The notes: generated by a model from the sequence alone, not told the origin. A DNA stretch of 25,196 nt from Candidatus Moraniibacteriota bacterium (GCA_026396205.1 JAPLXF010000039.1:1-25196); one strand, 5' to 3'; positions 1 through 6,394 are shown, numbered from the stretch's first letter. A program made the numbers and translations.

Positions 1-557
1 ACGATGAAAAAATTGCTGGTGGAAGCTTCCAAGGCTTTGCCACAATGGGTAAAAATTATTTCGGTAGCGCCGGCTTTTTCTTTTTTCTTTTGATTCTTGA
101 TGGCGCCGATATAGTTGGTAATTTTGGCCCGCGGAAAAGTCCGGTCATGTTCATAGGTAATAACCTTAGCACCGTTCGCATATAAATTTTTGGGGAGCGG
201 TTGGAATTTTTCCACTAAAATATAAAAAGTTTCCCGGCCCGGTTCGTAAATTGTTCCTCCGTCGCTGTTAATGCCTCCGGTTAAAACTGTTCGCAAGTTG
301 GCTTTTTTAAATCCGCTTAACTTTAATAGCTTACTTAAGATCTCTGTGAATTTTTTTCCGGTTATAGGCACTCTCAAATTCAATTCCCGCGCGCTATTAA
401 CAAATCTCTGCCAATGCTCTTTGGTATAAAAGGGCTTGCCATTATGCGTGCACATCACATCACAGATTGCATAACCTCTAAGCAACCCAATATCATACGG
501 GCTGATTTTCACTTTATCCAGCGTCGTAATCTTTCCGTTAAAATAGCAATGTGCCAT
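1..557 (-). CDS. class IV PLP-dependent aminotransferase (branched-chain / D-amino-acid / aminodeoxychorismate lyase type), 5' part
   Basis: The open frame starts at ATG 557 and runs off the window edge, giving 185 codons without a stop. The start MAHCYFNGKIT, the segment GLLRGYAICDVM (residues 24-35), the probable Schiff-base lysine K145 in PRAKITNYIGAI, and EASTSNFFI near residue 178 follow the fold-type IV aminotransferase pattern. Such enzymes (IlvE, Dat, PabC) transfer amino groups or cleave aminodeoxychorismate using PLP in the cytoplasm; the substrate cannot be told from this half. An in-frame TAG three codons upstream fixes the start. There is no Shine-Dalgarno sequence, and the ATG lies inside a predicted hairpin. 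The catalytic C-terminal part is outside the window, so completeness is unknown. Confidence 0.85.
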   Translation of the reverse strand, partial: MAHCYFNGKITTLDKVKISPYDIGLLRGYAICDVMCTHNGKPFYTKEHWQRFVNSARELNLRVPITGKKFTEILSKLLKLSGFKKANLRTVLTGGINSDGGTIYEPGRETFYILVEKFQPLPKNLYANGAKVITYEHDRTFPRAKITNYIGAIKNQKKKEKAGATEIIFTHCGKALEASTSNFFI

Positions 558-732
558 AATTGTCTACGAGTGGAACGAGTAGCTACAATTATGAGCATCC
601 CGCACCAATTCTTTGTTAATTAATAATATAATTCTTAAACTAAGCCGCAGGCGATTCCGTGAATAAATTTTCGTTTTTAGCAAAAGTTTTATTCGGAATT
701 TGGTGCGGGATAACAGTCCTTCATGTCTAGGA
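555..732 (-). promoter_or_regulatory. structured 5' leader of the aminotransferase gene, start codon in a hairpin
   Basis: Between the predicted transcription start (about 732) and ATG 557 lie nested inverted repeats. P1 pairs 700-711 with 597-608 (12 bp perfect, TTGGTGCGGGAT on the plus strand). Inside it, P2 pairs 688-699 with 654-667 (6+6 bp with a 2-nt bulge), extended by four A-T pairs (682-685 with 668-671). Smaller hairpins follow. Downstream, CATAATTGT (593-585) pairs with ACAATTATG (563-555), which contains the start codon; four further pairs (582-579 with 567-564) extend that stem. The layout resembles a riboswitch with an aptamer-like multibranch domain and a start-sequestering stem. 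I do not recognise a known riboswitch or T-box consensus. Confidence 0.5.
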
Positions 733-738
733 GTTTTC

Positions 739-767
739 ATTATACAAAGTTTGTGGAAAAAAGGCAA
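739..767 (-). promoter_or_regulatory. sigma70-type promoter of the aminotransferase gene
   Basis: On the minus strand, TTGCCT (767-762) is followed by a 17-nt spacer and a perfect TATAAT (744-739). Transcription should start near 732, giving a leader of about 175 nt. The spacer contains TTTTCCACA (760-752), a relaxed DnaA-box match. Confidence 0.7.
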
Positions 768-842
768 AAAGCTATCTATACTAAAAATTTCTGCTTAGGC
801 TTGTTTTTTTAGTATCGGGTAAATATTTAATAAAAGTTTGCT

Positions 843-880
843 ATACTACGAAATTTTGCTCGAGCAAAATTTCGTAGTAT
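843..880. repeat. perfect 38-bp palindrome
   Basis: Arms 843-861 and 862-880 are exact reverse complements (19 bp each) with no spacer and CTCGAG at the centre. No T-run follows on either strand, so it is not a standard terminator. It lies in the 530-bp gene-free stretch 558-1087, where I see no supported gene. Confidence 0.8.
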
Positions 881-920
881 TCAATTGGGTGGTACATGTT
901 TAAAAATAGTCTTACTTACT

Positions 921-956
921 TGCTTACATATTTAGCGTAGGCTAGAAATGTAAGCA
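921..956. other. 36-nt hairpin in intergenic DNA
   Basis: TGCTTACAT (921-929) pairs with ATGTAAGCA (948-956). Inside, TTTAGC (931-936) pairs with GCTAGA (941-946) with one G-U on the transcript, leaving a GTAG loop. There is no T-tract on either side. It may be an RNA processing or pause structure, or a repeat. Confidence 0.55.
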
Positions 957-1030
957 TTTAAAAAATTCACTGGCTTAAATAAATTACCAAGTTTTTCAGG
1001 CTATGGCAAGAAAAACACAGAGATTTTTTG

Positions 1031-1068
1031 GAAAGAAAAAAGCACCGAGCAATTAGCAGGGCGCTTTT
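1031..1068 (-). terminator. intrinsic terminator of the 170-aa gene
   Basis: On the minus strand, AAAAGCGCC (1068-1060) pairs with GGTGCTTTT (1046-1038), 9 bp including one G-U, followed by a T-rich tail. It lies 20 bp past the stop of the gene at 1088-1600. Confidence 0.7.
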
Positions 1069-1087
1069 AAAATTTTTAAATATCTTC

Positions 1088-1600
1088 TTATTTCATGCAT
1101 TCAAAAACATATAATTTGTCACTACTATTCTTTCCTTGAACTTCATATTTTCTTTCTTTTTCCTCTAAGAGGTTTTGCCTTTCTTTTATTATCTTAATAG
1201 CCATATTTAAATTGATTATTTTTTCTGATTCTGCCATATCAGCTAAAATATTTTGGGGTGCTCCTGTCATCATACCATATTCATCAGGAACATCGGGTTC
1301 TTCTAACCAAATTTGCATCCTTCCTTTTTCGGGATTATTGAAATCATTCATTATTGTTATAAAAATTTTTCCACTCTTAGTTTTAACATCTGCGGCTATA
1401 TTCGGCATAATTGTAAAGTCCGCAATATTGCGAAAAATCCTACCATAAAGAATATCATCCTTTAATACATTCTCCATTGCTTCTGCTCTTTCGATATATT
1501 TCTCCCGCACTTTTGAATCATTTGTTTGTTTTTTATCCATCATTTCTTCAGTTTTCTTAATTTCTTCTGGCGTTGGTTGGTATTGTTCTTGTTTTGACAT
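1088..1600 (-). CDS. hypothetical protein, 170 aa, cytoplasmic
   Basis: I do not recognise the family. It has no signal peptide, membrane segment or cysteine cluster. The first 50 residues are charged and probably helical, residues 60-115 look like a small mixed alpha/beta region (FITIMNDF, MQIWLEEPD), and the C-terminal 45 residues are again charged and helical. The start is well supported: AAAGGGAG (1615-1608) sits 7 nt before the ATG, one of only two clear Shine-Dalgarno sites in the window. A terminator follows, so it is a single-gene unit. Its promoter carries a G12 run that may make expression phase-variable. Confidence 0.75.
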   Translation of the reverse strand: MSKQEQYQPTPEEIKKTEEMMDKKQTNDSKVREKYIERAEAMENVLKDDILYGRIFRNIADFTIMPNIAADVKTKSGKIFITIMNDFNNPEKGRMQIWLEEPDVPDEYGMMTGAPQNILADMAESEKIINLNMAIKIIKERQNLLEEKERKYEVQGKNSSDKLYVFECMK

Positions 1601-1640
1601 ATTTTTTCTCCCTTTATTAATTGTTAAAGTAATTAAAAAA

Positions 1641-1658
1641 GAACTAGTTATCTAGTTC
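1641..1658. promoter_or_regulatory. 18-bp palindrome at the start of the 170-aa gene's transcript
   Basis: GAACTAG (1641-1647) and CTAGTTC (1652-1658) are perfect inverted repeats around a 4-nt centre. On the minus strand a run of six T follows (1640-1635), so it could act as an early terminator. It also overlaps the predicted start site just downstream of the -10 box, where a repressor operator would sit. Confidence 0.5.
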
Positions 1659-1659
1659 A

Positions 1660-1692
1660 ATAATACCCCCCCCCCCCGATAGAAGTTGTCAA
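1660..1692 (-). promoter_or_regulatory. promoter with a G12 spacer tract, candidate phase-variable switch
   Basis: On the minus strand a perfect TTGACA (1692-1687) precedes TATTAT (1665-1660). The 21-nt spacer is 9 nt of mixed sequence plus 12 consecutive G (1677-1666). The usual spacer is 16-18 nt, so loss of 3-5 G would bring the boxes into register. Length change by slippage in such tracts is a known phase-variation mechanism in other bacteria. Its operation here is inferred. Confidence 0.55.
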
Positions 1693-1697
1693 ACTTG

Positions 1698-1751
1698 CCC
1701 TGTGGAATAATAGCTTTGCTGTTAAATTGCTATGCAATTTATTTCACAGGG
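1698..1751. repeat. 54-bp inverted repeat with CCCTGT/ACAGGG ends
   Basis: CCCTGTGGAATAA (1698-1710) faces TTATTTCACAGGG (1739-1751) with one mismatch; ATAGC (1710-1714) and GCTAT (1729-1733) form an inner stem. The right end plus flank, ACAGGGTGAAC, is also found at the right end of the repeat inside the glycosyltransferase gene (5667-5682), which suggests one dispersed family. It sits between the divergent promoters of the 170-aa gene and recG. Confidence 0.6.
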
Positions 1752-1760
1752 TGAACAAAA

Positions 1761-1789
1761 TTTACCTAAAAATCAAAGTAATATATAAT
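1761..1789 (+). promoter_or_regulatory. recG promoter, probably giving a leaderless mRNA
   Basis: TTTACC (1761-1766), a 17-nt spacer and TATAAT (1784-1789) are followed by the recG ATG at 1796. Transcription starting 7 nt after the -10 box would begin on the start codon. There is no Shine-Dalgarno sequence. Confidence 0.6.
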
Positions 1790-1795
1790 TAAAAC

Positions 1796-3949
1796 ATGCT
1801 AATTACACCCAAAACCAAGCTTGCCAGCATTGGCAAAATTACCCCAAAATATGCCAAGATTTTGGAAAAATTAGGGCTTCAGACCGTTGAAGACCTGCTT
1901 TTTTATTTTCCCTTCCGCTATGATGATTTTTCCAAAGTTGTGCCAATCAGCGAAAAGTATCTGGGCAAAGTGGTCACCGTAGAAGGAAAAATTATCAAAA
2001 CTAAGCTGGCGCGGATTTTCCGCCGGCATCTGACCATTGAAGAAATTGTCATCCAGGACGAAAATAATATTCCTTTGAAGGCTGTCTGGTTCAATCAGCC
2101 ATATATCTTGGATACTTTAAAAGAAGGTGTTTCAGTTCGGCTTAGTGGAAAAATAGTATTAAATAAAAAGTTCTTATCCATGTCTAATCCGGCTTGGGAA
2201 AGAGCCGCGCGGGAAATTACCAACACCGGTGGGATTATTCCGGTTTACAGCGAAACACGCGGTTTAACTTCCAAATGGCTCCGCTGGCAAATAAAACCGC
2301 TGCTGCAAATCGCCAAAGAAATTCCGGATGTTATTCCCGAAGAAATTCGAAAAAAACTGAATCTTTACGATATTTACACCGCCCTCCGGCAAATCCATTT
2401 TCCGGAGAACCAGGAAAAACTGCTGCGCGCCCAAAAAAGATTCGCTTTTGAAGAAATGTTTTTGGTCCAGCTAAAAACTTTGCAGGTGCGCTTGTTATGG
2501 GCCAAAGAAAAATCAGTAGCTATAAAATTTGATGAAAAGCTAATAAAAGATTTCGTGTCTGGATTGCCTTTTAAGTTGACCAATGCCCAGAGAAAAGCGT
2601 CTTTTGAAATTCTGAAAGATCTGGAAAAAGAGCGGCCGATGAACCGGCTCCTCAATGGCGATGTCGGTTCTGGAAAAACTATAGTGGCCGCTATCGCAAC
2701 GCTAGAAGCTTTAACAGCCGGTTATCAGGTGGCAATTATGGCGCCGACGGAAGTTTTGGCTAGACAACACTTCTTAACGCTTTTAGCCATTCTTAGGAAT
2801 CACAAAATAAACATTGCTTTGCTTACAAGTTCGTATAAACTAGCTTGTCATTCCGGACTTGATCCGGAATCCAGTCGCACAGATTTAAATTATTCACTGG
2901 ATTCCCGCCTACGCGGGAATGACACCAGGGGCAATCTTCTTAAAAAAATAAAAAATGGAGAAATAAATTTAATCATCGGTACTCATGCCCTAATTCAAAA
3001 GGATGTTAATTTTAATAATTTGGCCTTGATTATTATTGACGAACAGCACCGCTTTGGTGTCGCCCAAAGGGCTTATTTGCAGCAGCAAACTACTGAAATT
3101 AACGACGGAATTAAAGGCAAAATCCCCCATTTTTTGACCATGACCGCTACGCCCATTCCCCGCACTTTGGCGATTGCCCTTTTTGGCAATTTGGATTTAT
3201 CCATTTTGGACGAAATGCCTAAAGACCGAAAAAAAATTATCACGAAAATAATTCCGCCAGGTGGCCGGAAAGAAATTTACAATTTCATCAGAGAAGAAAT
3301 TAAAAAGGGCCGGCAGGTTTTTGTCATTTTACCGCTAGTGGAAGAATCTAAAATTTTGACCGAAGTTAAAGCCGCCACGCAGGAATATAAAAGATTATCC
3401 GAGGAAATATTTCCCGATTTGAAAATCGGCTTGGTCCACGGCCGCCTGAAGCCAGCGGAAAAAGAAAAAGTGATGGCTGGTTTCAATAAAAAAGAATTGG
3501 ATATTTTAGTCGCCACCGCCGTGGTGGAAGTCGGCATTGATATTCCCAATGCCACGGTCATGATTATTGAAGACGCCGACCGCTTTGGATTATCGCAATT
3601 GCATCAATTTCGCGGACGCGTTGGCCGAAGTCAACACCAGTCCTATTGTTTTTTATTTTCCACCAGCAATTCGGAAACCGCCAAAAGCCGATTGCAAGCG
3701 CTGGTTGAAAGTGAAAATGGATTTAAAATCGCCGAGAAAGATTTGGAACTGCGCGGCCCGGGGCAATTTTTGGGGACTTTGCAATCGGGACTCCCGGATA
3801 TTGCCATGGAAAATCTGACCAACGTCCGGTTAATCAAAGTAGCGCAGGAAGAAGCTAAAAATATTTTAAAGTCAGACCCGGCTTTGAAAAATCACCCATT
3901 GCTGGTAGAAAAAATGGCTCGCTTTAGCCAAAATATCCATTTGGAATAA
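1796..3949 (+). CDS. recG: ATP-dependent DNA helicase RecG
   Basis: RecG remodels stalled replication forks and branch-migrates Holliday junctions. The 717-aa protein has the RecG layout: an N-terminal helix-hairpin/wedge OB region (about 1-200), Walker A GDVGSGKT (288-295), the DEQH box (415-418), TMTATPIPRT, and the C-terminal helicase motifs VGIDIPNATVM and QFRGRVGR. Residues 351-376, starting CHSGLDPESS and ending RLRGND, are foreign to the family. They are encoded by a palindromic repeat inserted between the Walker A and DEQH motifs, at a place where other RecG proteins usually have a short loop. The reading frame is kept and all motifs are intact, so the enzyme is probably functional. 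The start follows a promoter only 6 nt away. Confidence 0.96.
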   Translation: MLITPKTKLASIGKITPKYAKILEKLGLQTVEDLLFYFPFRYDDFSKVVPISEKYLGKVVTVEGKIIKTKLARIFRRHLTIEEIVIQDENNIPLKAVWFNQPYILDTLKEGVSVRLSGKIVLNKKFLSMSNPAWERAAREITNTGGIIPVYSETRGLTSKWLRWQIKPLLQIAKEIPDVIPEEIRKKLNLYDIYTALRQIHFPENQEKLLRAQKRFAFEEMFLVQLKTLQVRLLWAKEKSVAIKFDEKLIKDFVSGLPFKLTNAQRKASFEILKDLEKERPMNRLLNGDVGSGKTIVAAIATLEALTAGYQVAIMAPTEVLARQHFLTLLAILRNHKINIALLTSSYKLACHSGLDPESSRTDLNYSLDSRLRGNDTRGNLLKKIKNGEINLIIGTHALIQKDVNFNNLALIIIDEQHRFGVAQRAYLQQQTTEINDGIKGKIPHFLTMTATPIPRTLAIALFGNLDLSILDEMPKDRKKIITKIIPPGGRKEIYNFIREEIKKGRQVFVILPLVEESKILTEVKAATQEYKRLSEEIFPDLKIGLVHGRLKPAEKEKVMAGFNKKELDILVATAVVEVGIDIPNATVMIIEDADRFGLSQLHQFRGRVGRSQHQSYCFLFSTSNSETAKSRLQALVESENGFKIAEKDLELRGPGQFLGTLQSGLPDIAMENLTNVRLIKVAQEEAKNILKSDPALKNHPLLVEKMARFSQNIHLE
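2847..2923. repeat. 77-bp palindromic repeat inserted in frame in recG
   Basis: The ends GTCATTCC (2847-2854) and GGAATGAC (2916-2923) are inverted repeats, with GGAATCCAG and CTGGATTCC as a second inner pair and two small hairpins in the arms. The translation, with SGLDPES and LDSRLRGND, is of a type I know from palindromic repeats in many bacterial genomes. No clear target duplication is seen. Confidence 0.8.
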
Positions 3950-3953
3950 AAAC

Positions 3954-3982
3954 TTGACAAAATAAGAATATGCTGCTAACAT
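3954..3982 (+). promoter_or_regulatory. strong promoter of the 130-aa CxxC protein
   Basis: A perfect TTGACA (3954-3959), a 17-nt spacer and TAACAT (3977-3982) preceded by TGC make an extended -10 promoter just after the recG stop. The start site should be near 3989. The leader holds a small hairpin (GCTGT...ACAGC) before the ribosome binding site. Confidence 0.7.
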
Positions 3983-4047
3983 ATCTAGCTGTAGCTTTTT
4001 AACAGCAGAATATAAACCCAAAACTTTTCATTAGAGGAGGAATTATC

Positions 4048-4440
4048 GTGTCTAAAACAAGTATTGTTTATAGCGATCAGCAGAAAAAACAAAAAAACTT
4101 TTATCAAAGAGGCGGTTCTAGCGTTAAAATGGATCCGCAAATCTACTGCCATATATGCGGTAGAGTCGTAGCCAAAACACACAGTGATGTTCTTAAGAAT
4201 AAAGACATCATGGAGAAAAATGACAGATTTTTCCAAACTGCCTGCATCCAGCGGAAATTAGCGGAGCTGGATATCAGAGAACCGGTATTTTCCATGGAAC
4301 AGATATCGCGGCTGCTAAGAGAAAAGGCTCCGATTATAATGGAACTTACCGGGGATGAGCGGTTGAAAAAAGAACAAAAGCTTCTTGAGCTGTCGGAATT
4401 GTTTTTCGATAACGCCGCAGCTTTCTTGTATCAGCAATAA
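4048..4440 (+). CDS. hypothetical protein, 130 aa, with CxxC knuckle
   Basis: I do not recognise the family. The N-terminus is short and basic; YCHICGR (residues 34-40) is a CxxC knuckle that could bind a metal, but only one further cysteine (in FQTACIQR) is present, so a classical zinc finger is not complete. The C-terminal half is predicted helical (SMEQISRLLREK onward). It has no membrane segment. The start is GTG, chosen because AGAGGAGG lies 7 nt upstream, the best Shine-Dalgarno in the window. A near-consensus promoter and a strong terminator frame it, so it is a highly expressed single gene. A role as a small RNA- or ribosome-associated factor is possible but only a guess. Confidence 0.8.
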   Translation: MSKTSIVYSDQQKKQKNFYQRGGSSVKMDPQIYCHICGRVVAKTHSDVLKNKDIMEKNDRFFQTACIQRKLAELDIREPVFSMEQISRLLREKAPIIMELTGDERLKKEQKLLELSELFFDNAAAFLYQQ

Positions 4441-4463
4441 TTTCACTATTATAAGGAAAAATT

Positions 4464-4505
4464 AAAAGCCAATCTTGACTAAAAAATCATGATTGGCTTT
4501 TTCTT
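4464..4505 (+). terminator. intrinsic terminator after the 130-aa gene
   Basis: AAAAGCCAATC (4464-4474) pairs with GATTGGCTTTT (4491-4501), an 11-bp perfect stem ending in T5 plus CTTTT. The A-run on the left arm could also serve the convergent glycosylase gene. Confidence 0.9.
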
Positions 4506-4512
4506 TTCCTAA

Positions 4513-4540
4513 AAGCTAGAAGCTGAAAGCTATAAGCTAA
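4513..4540. repeat. four tandem AAGCTNN heptamers
   Basis: AAGCTAG, AAGCTGA, AAGCTAT and AAGCTAA follow each other without gaps and overlap the last codons and stop of the glycosylase gene. Confidence 0.75.
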
Positions 4541-5060
4541 TATAAAACCTCCACAAATAATGCCGGCAATGTTTGGCATAATCAATGCCGATGCGCTTGG
4601 CTGATTTAATATTTTTTTTTGAAATTTTTATACCATTTTCGATCCAGATTTTTTCTTTTTTAGTCAGATCCCAACCGTTTAATTTTTTATCTATTTTTAA
4701 AACTTTGCACAGTTTTCCCGGACCGTTGGTTTTTTTATAATCTACATTTTCTATTTTTACGGCCCGGATGAGCACCGCCGCCGGGAAGTCTTTTTTCTCG
4801 GTTACGATATTGAGGCAATGATACATCCCGTAAATCATATAGACATAGGCATGGCCCGCTTGCCCATACATAATTTCAGTTCTTTTAGTTCTTCCTTTTG
4901 ATGCATGGCAAGCCAGATCATCTTCGCCGATATAGGCTTCGGTTTCGGTAATTCTAGCGCGGATTATTTTATTGTTTATTTTGCGCACCAAAAAACAGCT
5001 CAGCAAGTTCTTGGCAACATCCAGAGTATTTTTCTGGTAAAAATTTCTTTTTAAAACCAT
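4530..5060 (-). CDS. mpg: DNA-3-methyladenine glycosylase (AAG/MPG family)
   Basis: This base-excision repair enzyme flips out and removes alkylated purines. The 176-aa protein carries the family signature: TETEAYIGEDDLACHA with E41, Y43 and H52, then YVYMIYGMYHCLNIVTE, and NGPGKLCKVL. E41 is expected to be the general base that activates water. Length is close to the family's usual minimal size. ATG 5060 is chosen over TTG 5066 because MVLKRNFY matches the usual short N-terminus; no Shine-Dalgarno is visible. The last residues (YISL and the stop) are encoded by a heptamer repeat, so the natural C-terminus may have been altered slightly. Confidence 0.93.
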   Translation of the reverse strand: MVLKRNFYQKNTLDVAKNLLSCFLVRKINNKIIRARITETEAYIGEDDLACHASKGRTKRTEIMYGQAGHAYVYMIYGMYHCLNIVTEKKDFPAAVLIRAVKIENVDYKKTNGPGKLCKVLKIDKKLNGWDLTKKEKIWIENGIKISKKNIKSAKRIGIDYAKHCRHYLWRFYISL

Positions 5061-5076
5061 ATGCAATAAAATTTCT

Positions 5077-5191
5077 AATTCTTAATTAAGAATTTCTAAT
5101 CAATGAACAATAGCTAATGACTGAATTAATAAATTTTAAAAATTGGCCATTAATCAATTGGGATTTGATTAGAAATTAGGAATTCTTAATT
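5077..5191. repeat. AT-rich inverted-repeat element between glycosylase and glycosyltransferase genes
   Basis: AATTTCTAATCAA (5091-5103) and TTGATTAGAAATT (5165-5177) are 13-bp inverted repeats. They are flanked by the direct repeat AATTCTTAATT (5077-5087 and 5181-5191). The stop codon of the glycosyltransferase (5178-5176) lies in the right end. The ends resemble those of the repeat at 9813-9926. I see no gene inside. Confidence 0.6.
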
Positions 5192-6393
5192 ATTAATTTA
5201 TTGTATATTTCCAGCATTTTTTCCCCGCAAACCGCACTGGTATATTTTTCCCTGGCAATTTTTTTCGAGGCTTCGGAAAATTGCCGGCGTAAAGTTTCAT
5301 TCGCAATAATTTTCTGGACTTTATCAGAAAATATTTCCTTATTCTCAGCGACTAAAAATCCATTCTTTTCATTTTCCACCAAATCCTCTATTCCCGTGGC
5401 TCTGACCGCCACAATCGGCAGGCCACAATACATGGCTTCGGAAATTATCATCCCCTGCGTTTCCGATTTGGAAGCATAAACAAAAATATCGCCGGCCGCG
5501 TAATAATTCTTTATTTCTTTTTTATCCACTGCGCCGGCAAAGATAACTTTTTTGGCAATATTATTATATACACAAAACTTTTTGAGTTTGGGCATCAGAT
5601 ATCCATCGCCGGCAACTAAAAACTTTACCCTGTTAAATTCGCCAGAGGCGACCCCGTTTTGCGGGGATTTAACAGGGTGAACTTTATCATTTTTTAAAAT
5701 TCCGCTAACCGCGTCAAGCAAAAATTCCACATTTTTTTCTTCCGTCAATCGCGAAACTAAAAGCAATAAAATTTCGTCATTTTTGATTCCGTATTTTTGG
5801 CGGATTAAATTCCTGTCCGAATTTTGGTAAAATTCTTCCTCCACGCCAGTTGGAATAGCAACTATATTTTTATTCACGACACCCCAGTTTTGAATTATTT
5901 TCTTTACTGATTCGGTCGGCACAATAATCTGGTCGCACTGGTTGGCATATTGCACCGCTTTTTTAATTATCCAGCGCGCCGCCCATTTTTTGGGCAGAAA
6001 AGGCACAAAATTAGTGTATTGATCATATAAAGTATGCCAAGTGAAAACCAGCGGGATCCGCCGGCTGGCGGATTTTTTCCTCGCCCATTTTTTGGCCGCC
6101 GTTCCCAAAAGATTAGGATGCTGGGAATGGATGATGTCCAAATCCAGATTTTTTATAATTTTATTTATTTTCCAAGAATACGGAATGGCCAGCGGAAATC
6201 TGAATTTAATATTTATATCCAGTGCTGGATAACGAAAAACCCTTTCATTATCATCTGAATATCCTTTCCACCGCGGAGCAAAAATAAAAACCTCATGACC
6301 GATTTTTTCCAATTCCTTGCGGAAACTTTCAATAGACCCGGTCACCCCATACGGATTCGGCAGATAATTATTGGTAAAAATTCCGATTTTCAT
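5176..6393 (-). CDS. family 4 glycosyltransferase (GT-B fold)
   Basis: This transfers a sugar from a nucleotide donor, probably to a cell-envelope glycolipid or polysaccharide at the inner face of the membrane. The 405-aa protein has an N-terminal acceptor domain (MKIGIFTNNYLPNPYGVTGS, DIIHSQHPNLLG, TWHTLYDQYTNFVP) and a C-terminal donor domain with R215/K220 in SRLTEEKN, VAGDG and the E-x7-E motif ETQGMIISE (E311, E319). It resembles phosphatidylinositol- or diacylglycerol-glycosyltransferases of GT4. Residues 238-256, around HPVKSPQNGVAS, are encoded by an inserted palindromic repeat between two strands of the donor domain. The start lies 1 nt after the stop of the hydrolase gene, so the two are translationally coupled. 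Confidence 0.92.
   Translation of the reverse strand: MKIGIFTNNYLPNPYGVTGSIESFRKELEKIGHEVFIFAPRWKGYSDDNERVFRYPALDINIKFRFPLAIPYSWKINKIIKNLDLDIIHSQHPNLLGTAAKKWARKKSASRRIPLVFTWHTLYDQYTNFVPFLPKKWAARWIIKKAVQYANQCDQIIVPTESVKKIIQNWGVVNKNIVAIPTGVEEEFYQNSDRNLIRQKYGIKNDEILLLLVSRLTEEKNVEFLLDAVSGILKNDKVHPVKSPQNGVASGEFNRVKFLVAGDGYLMPKLKKFCVYNNIAKKVIFAGAVDKKEIKNYYAAGDIFVYASKSETQGMIISEAMYCGLPIVAVRATGIEDLVENEKNGFLVAENKEIFSDKVQKIIANETLRRQFSEASKKIAREKYTSAVCGEKMLEIYNKLIIKNS
5627..5678. repeat. 52-bp palindromic repeat inserted in frame in the glycosyltransferase gene
   Basis: ACCCTGTTAAAT (5627-5638) and ATTTAACAGGGT (5667-5678) are perfect 12-bp inverted repeats. Between them are two small hairpins, TCGCC/GGCGA and CCCCG/CGGGG. 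The direct repeat AACTTTA flanks the unit (5621-5627 and 5680-5686), as a target duplication would. The right end and flank match the repeat upstream of recG. Confidence 0.8.
6056..6073. repeat. 18-bp inverted repeat in the glycosyltransferase gene
   Basis: ATCCGCC (6056-6062) and GGCGGAT (6067-6073) surround GGCT. It encodes SASRRI at residues 108-113, between the acceptor-domain helix and the PLVFTWHT strand. It may be a remnant of another repeat insertion, or chance. Confidence 0.4.
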
Positions 6394-6394
6394 T

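Noticed and set aside
555..732. T-box leader
   Set aside because: The conserved T-box core (AGGGTGGNACCGCG) is absent; GGTGCGGGAT is only superficially similar and is used in the closing stem.
564..767. 67-codon minus-strand frame upstream of the aminotransferase
   Set aside because: It begins upstream of the predicted transcription start, has no ribosome site and spans the nested inverted repeats; the RNA structure explains the region better.
1641..1658. Classical LexA box
   Set aside because: GAAC and GTTC are present but 10 nt apart rather than 4, so it does not fit GAAC-N4-GTTC.
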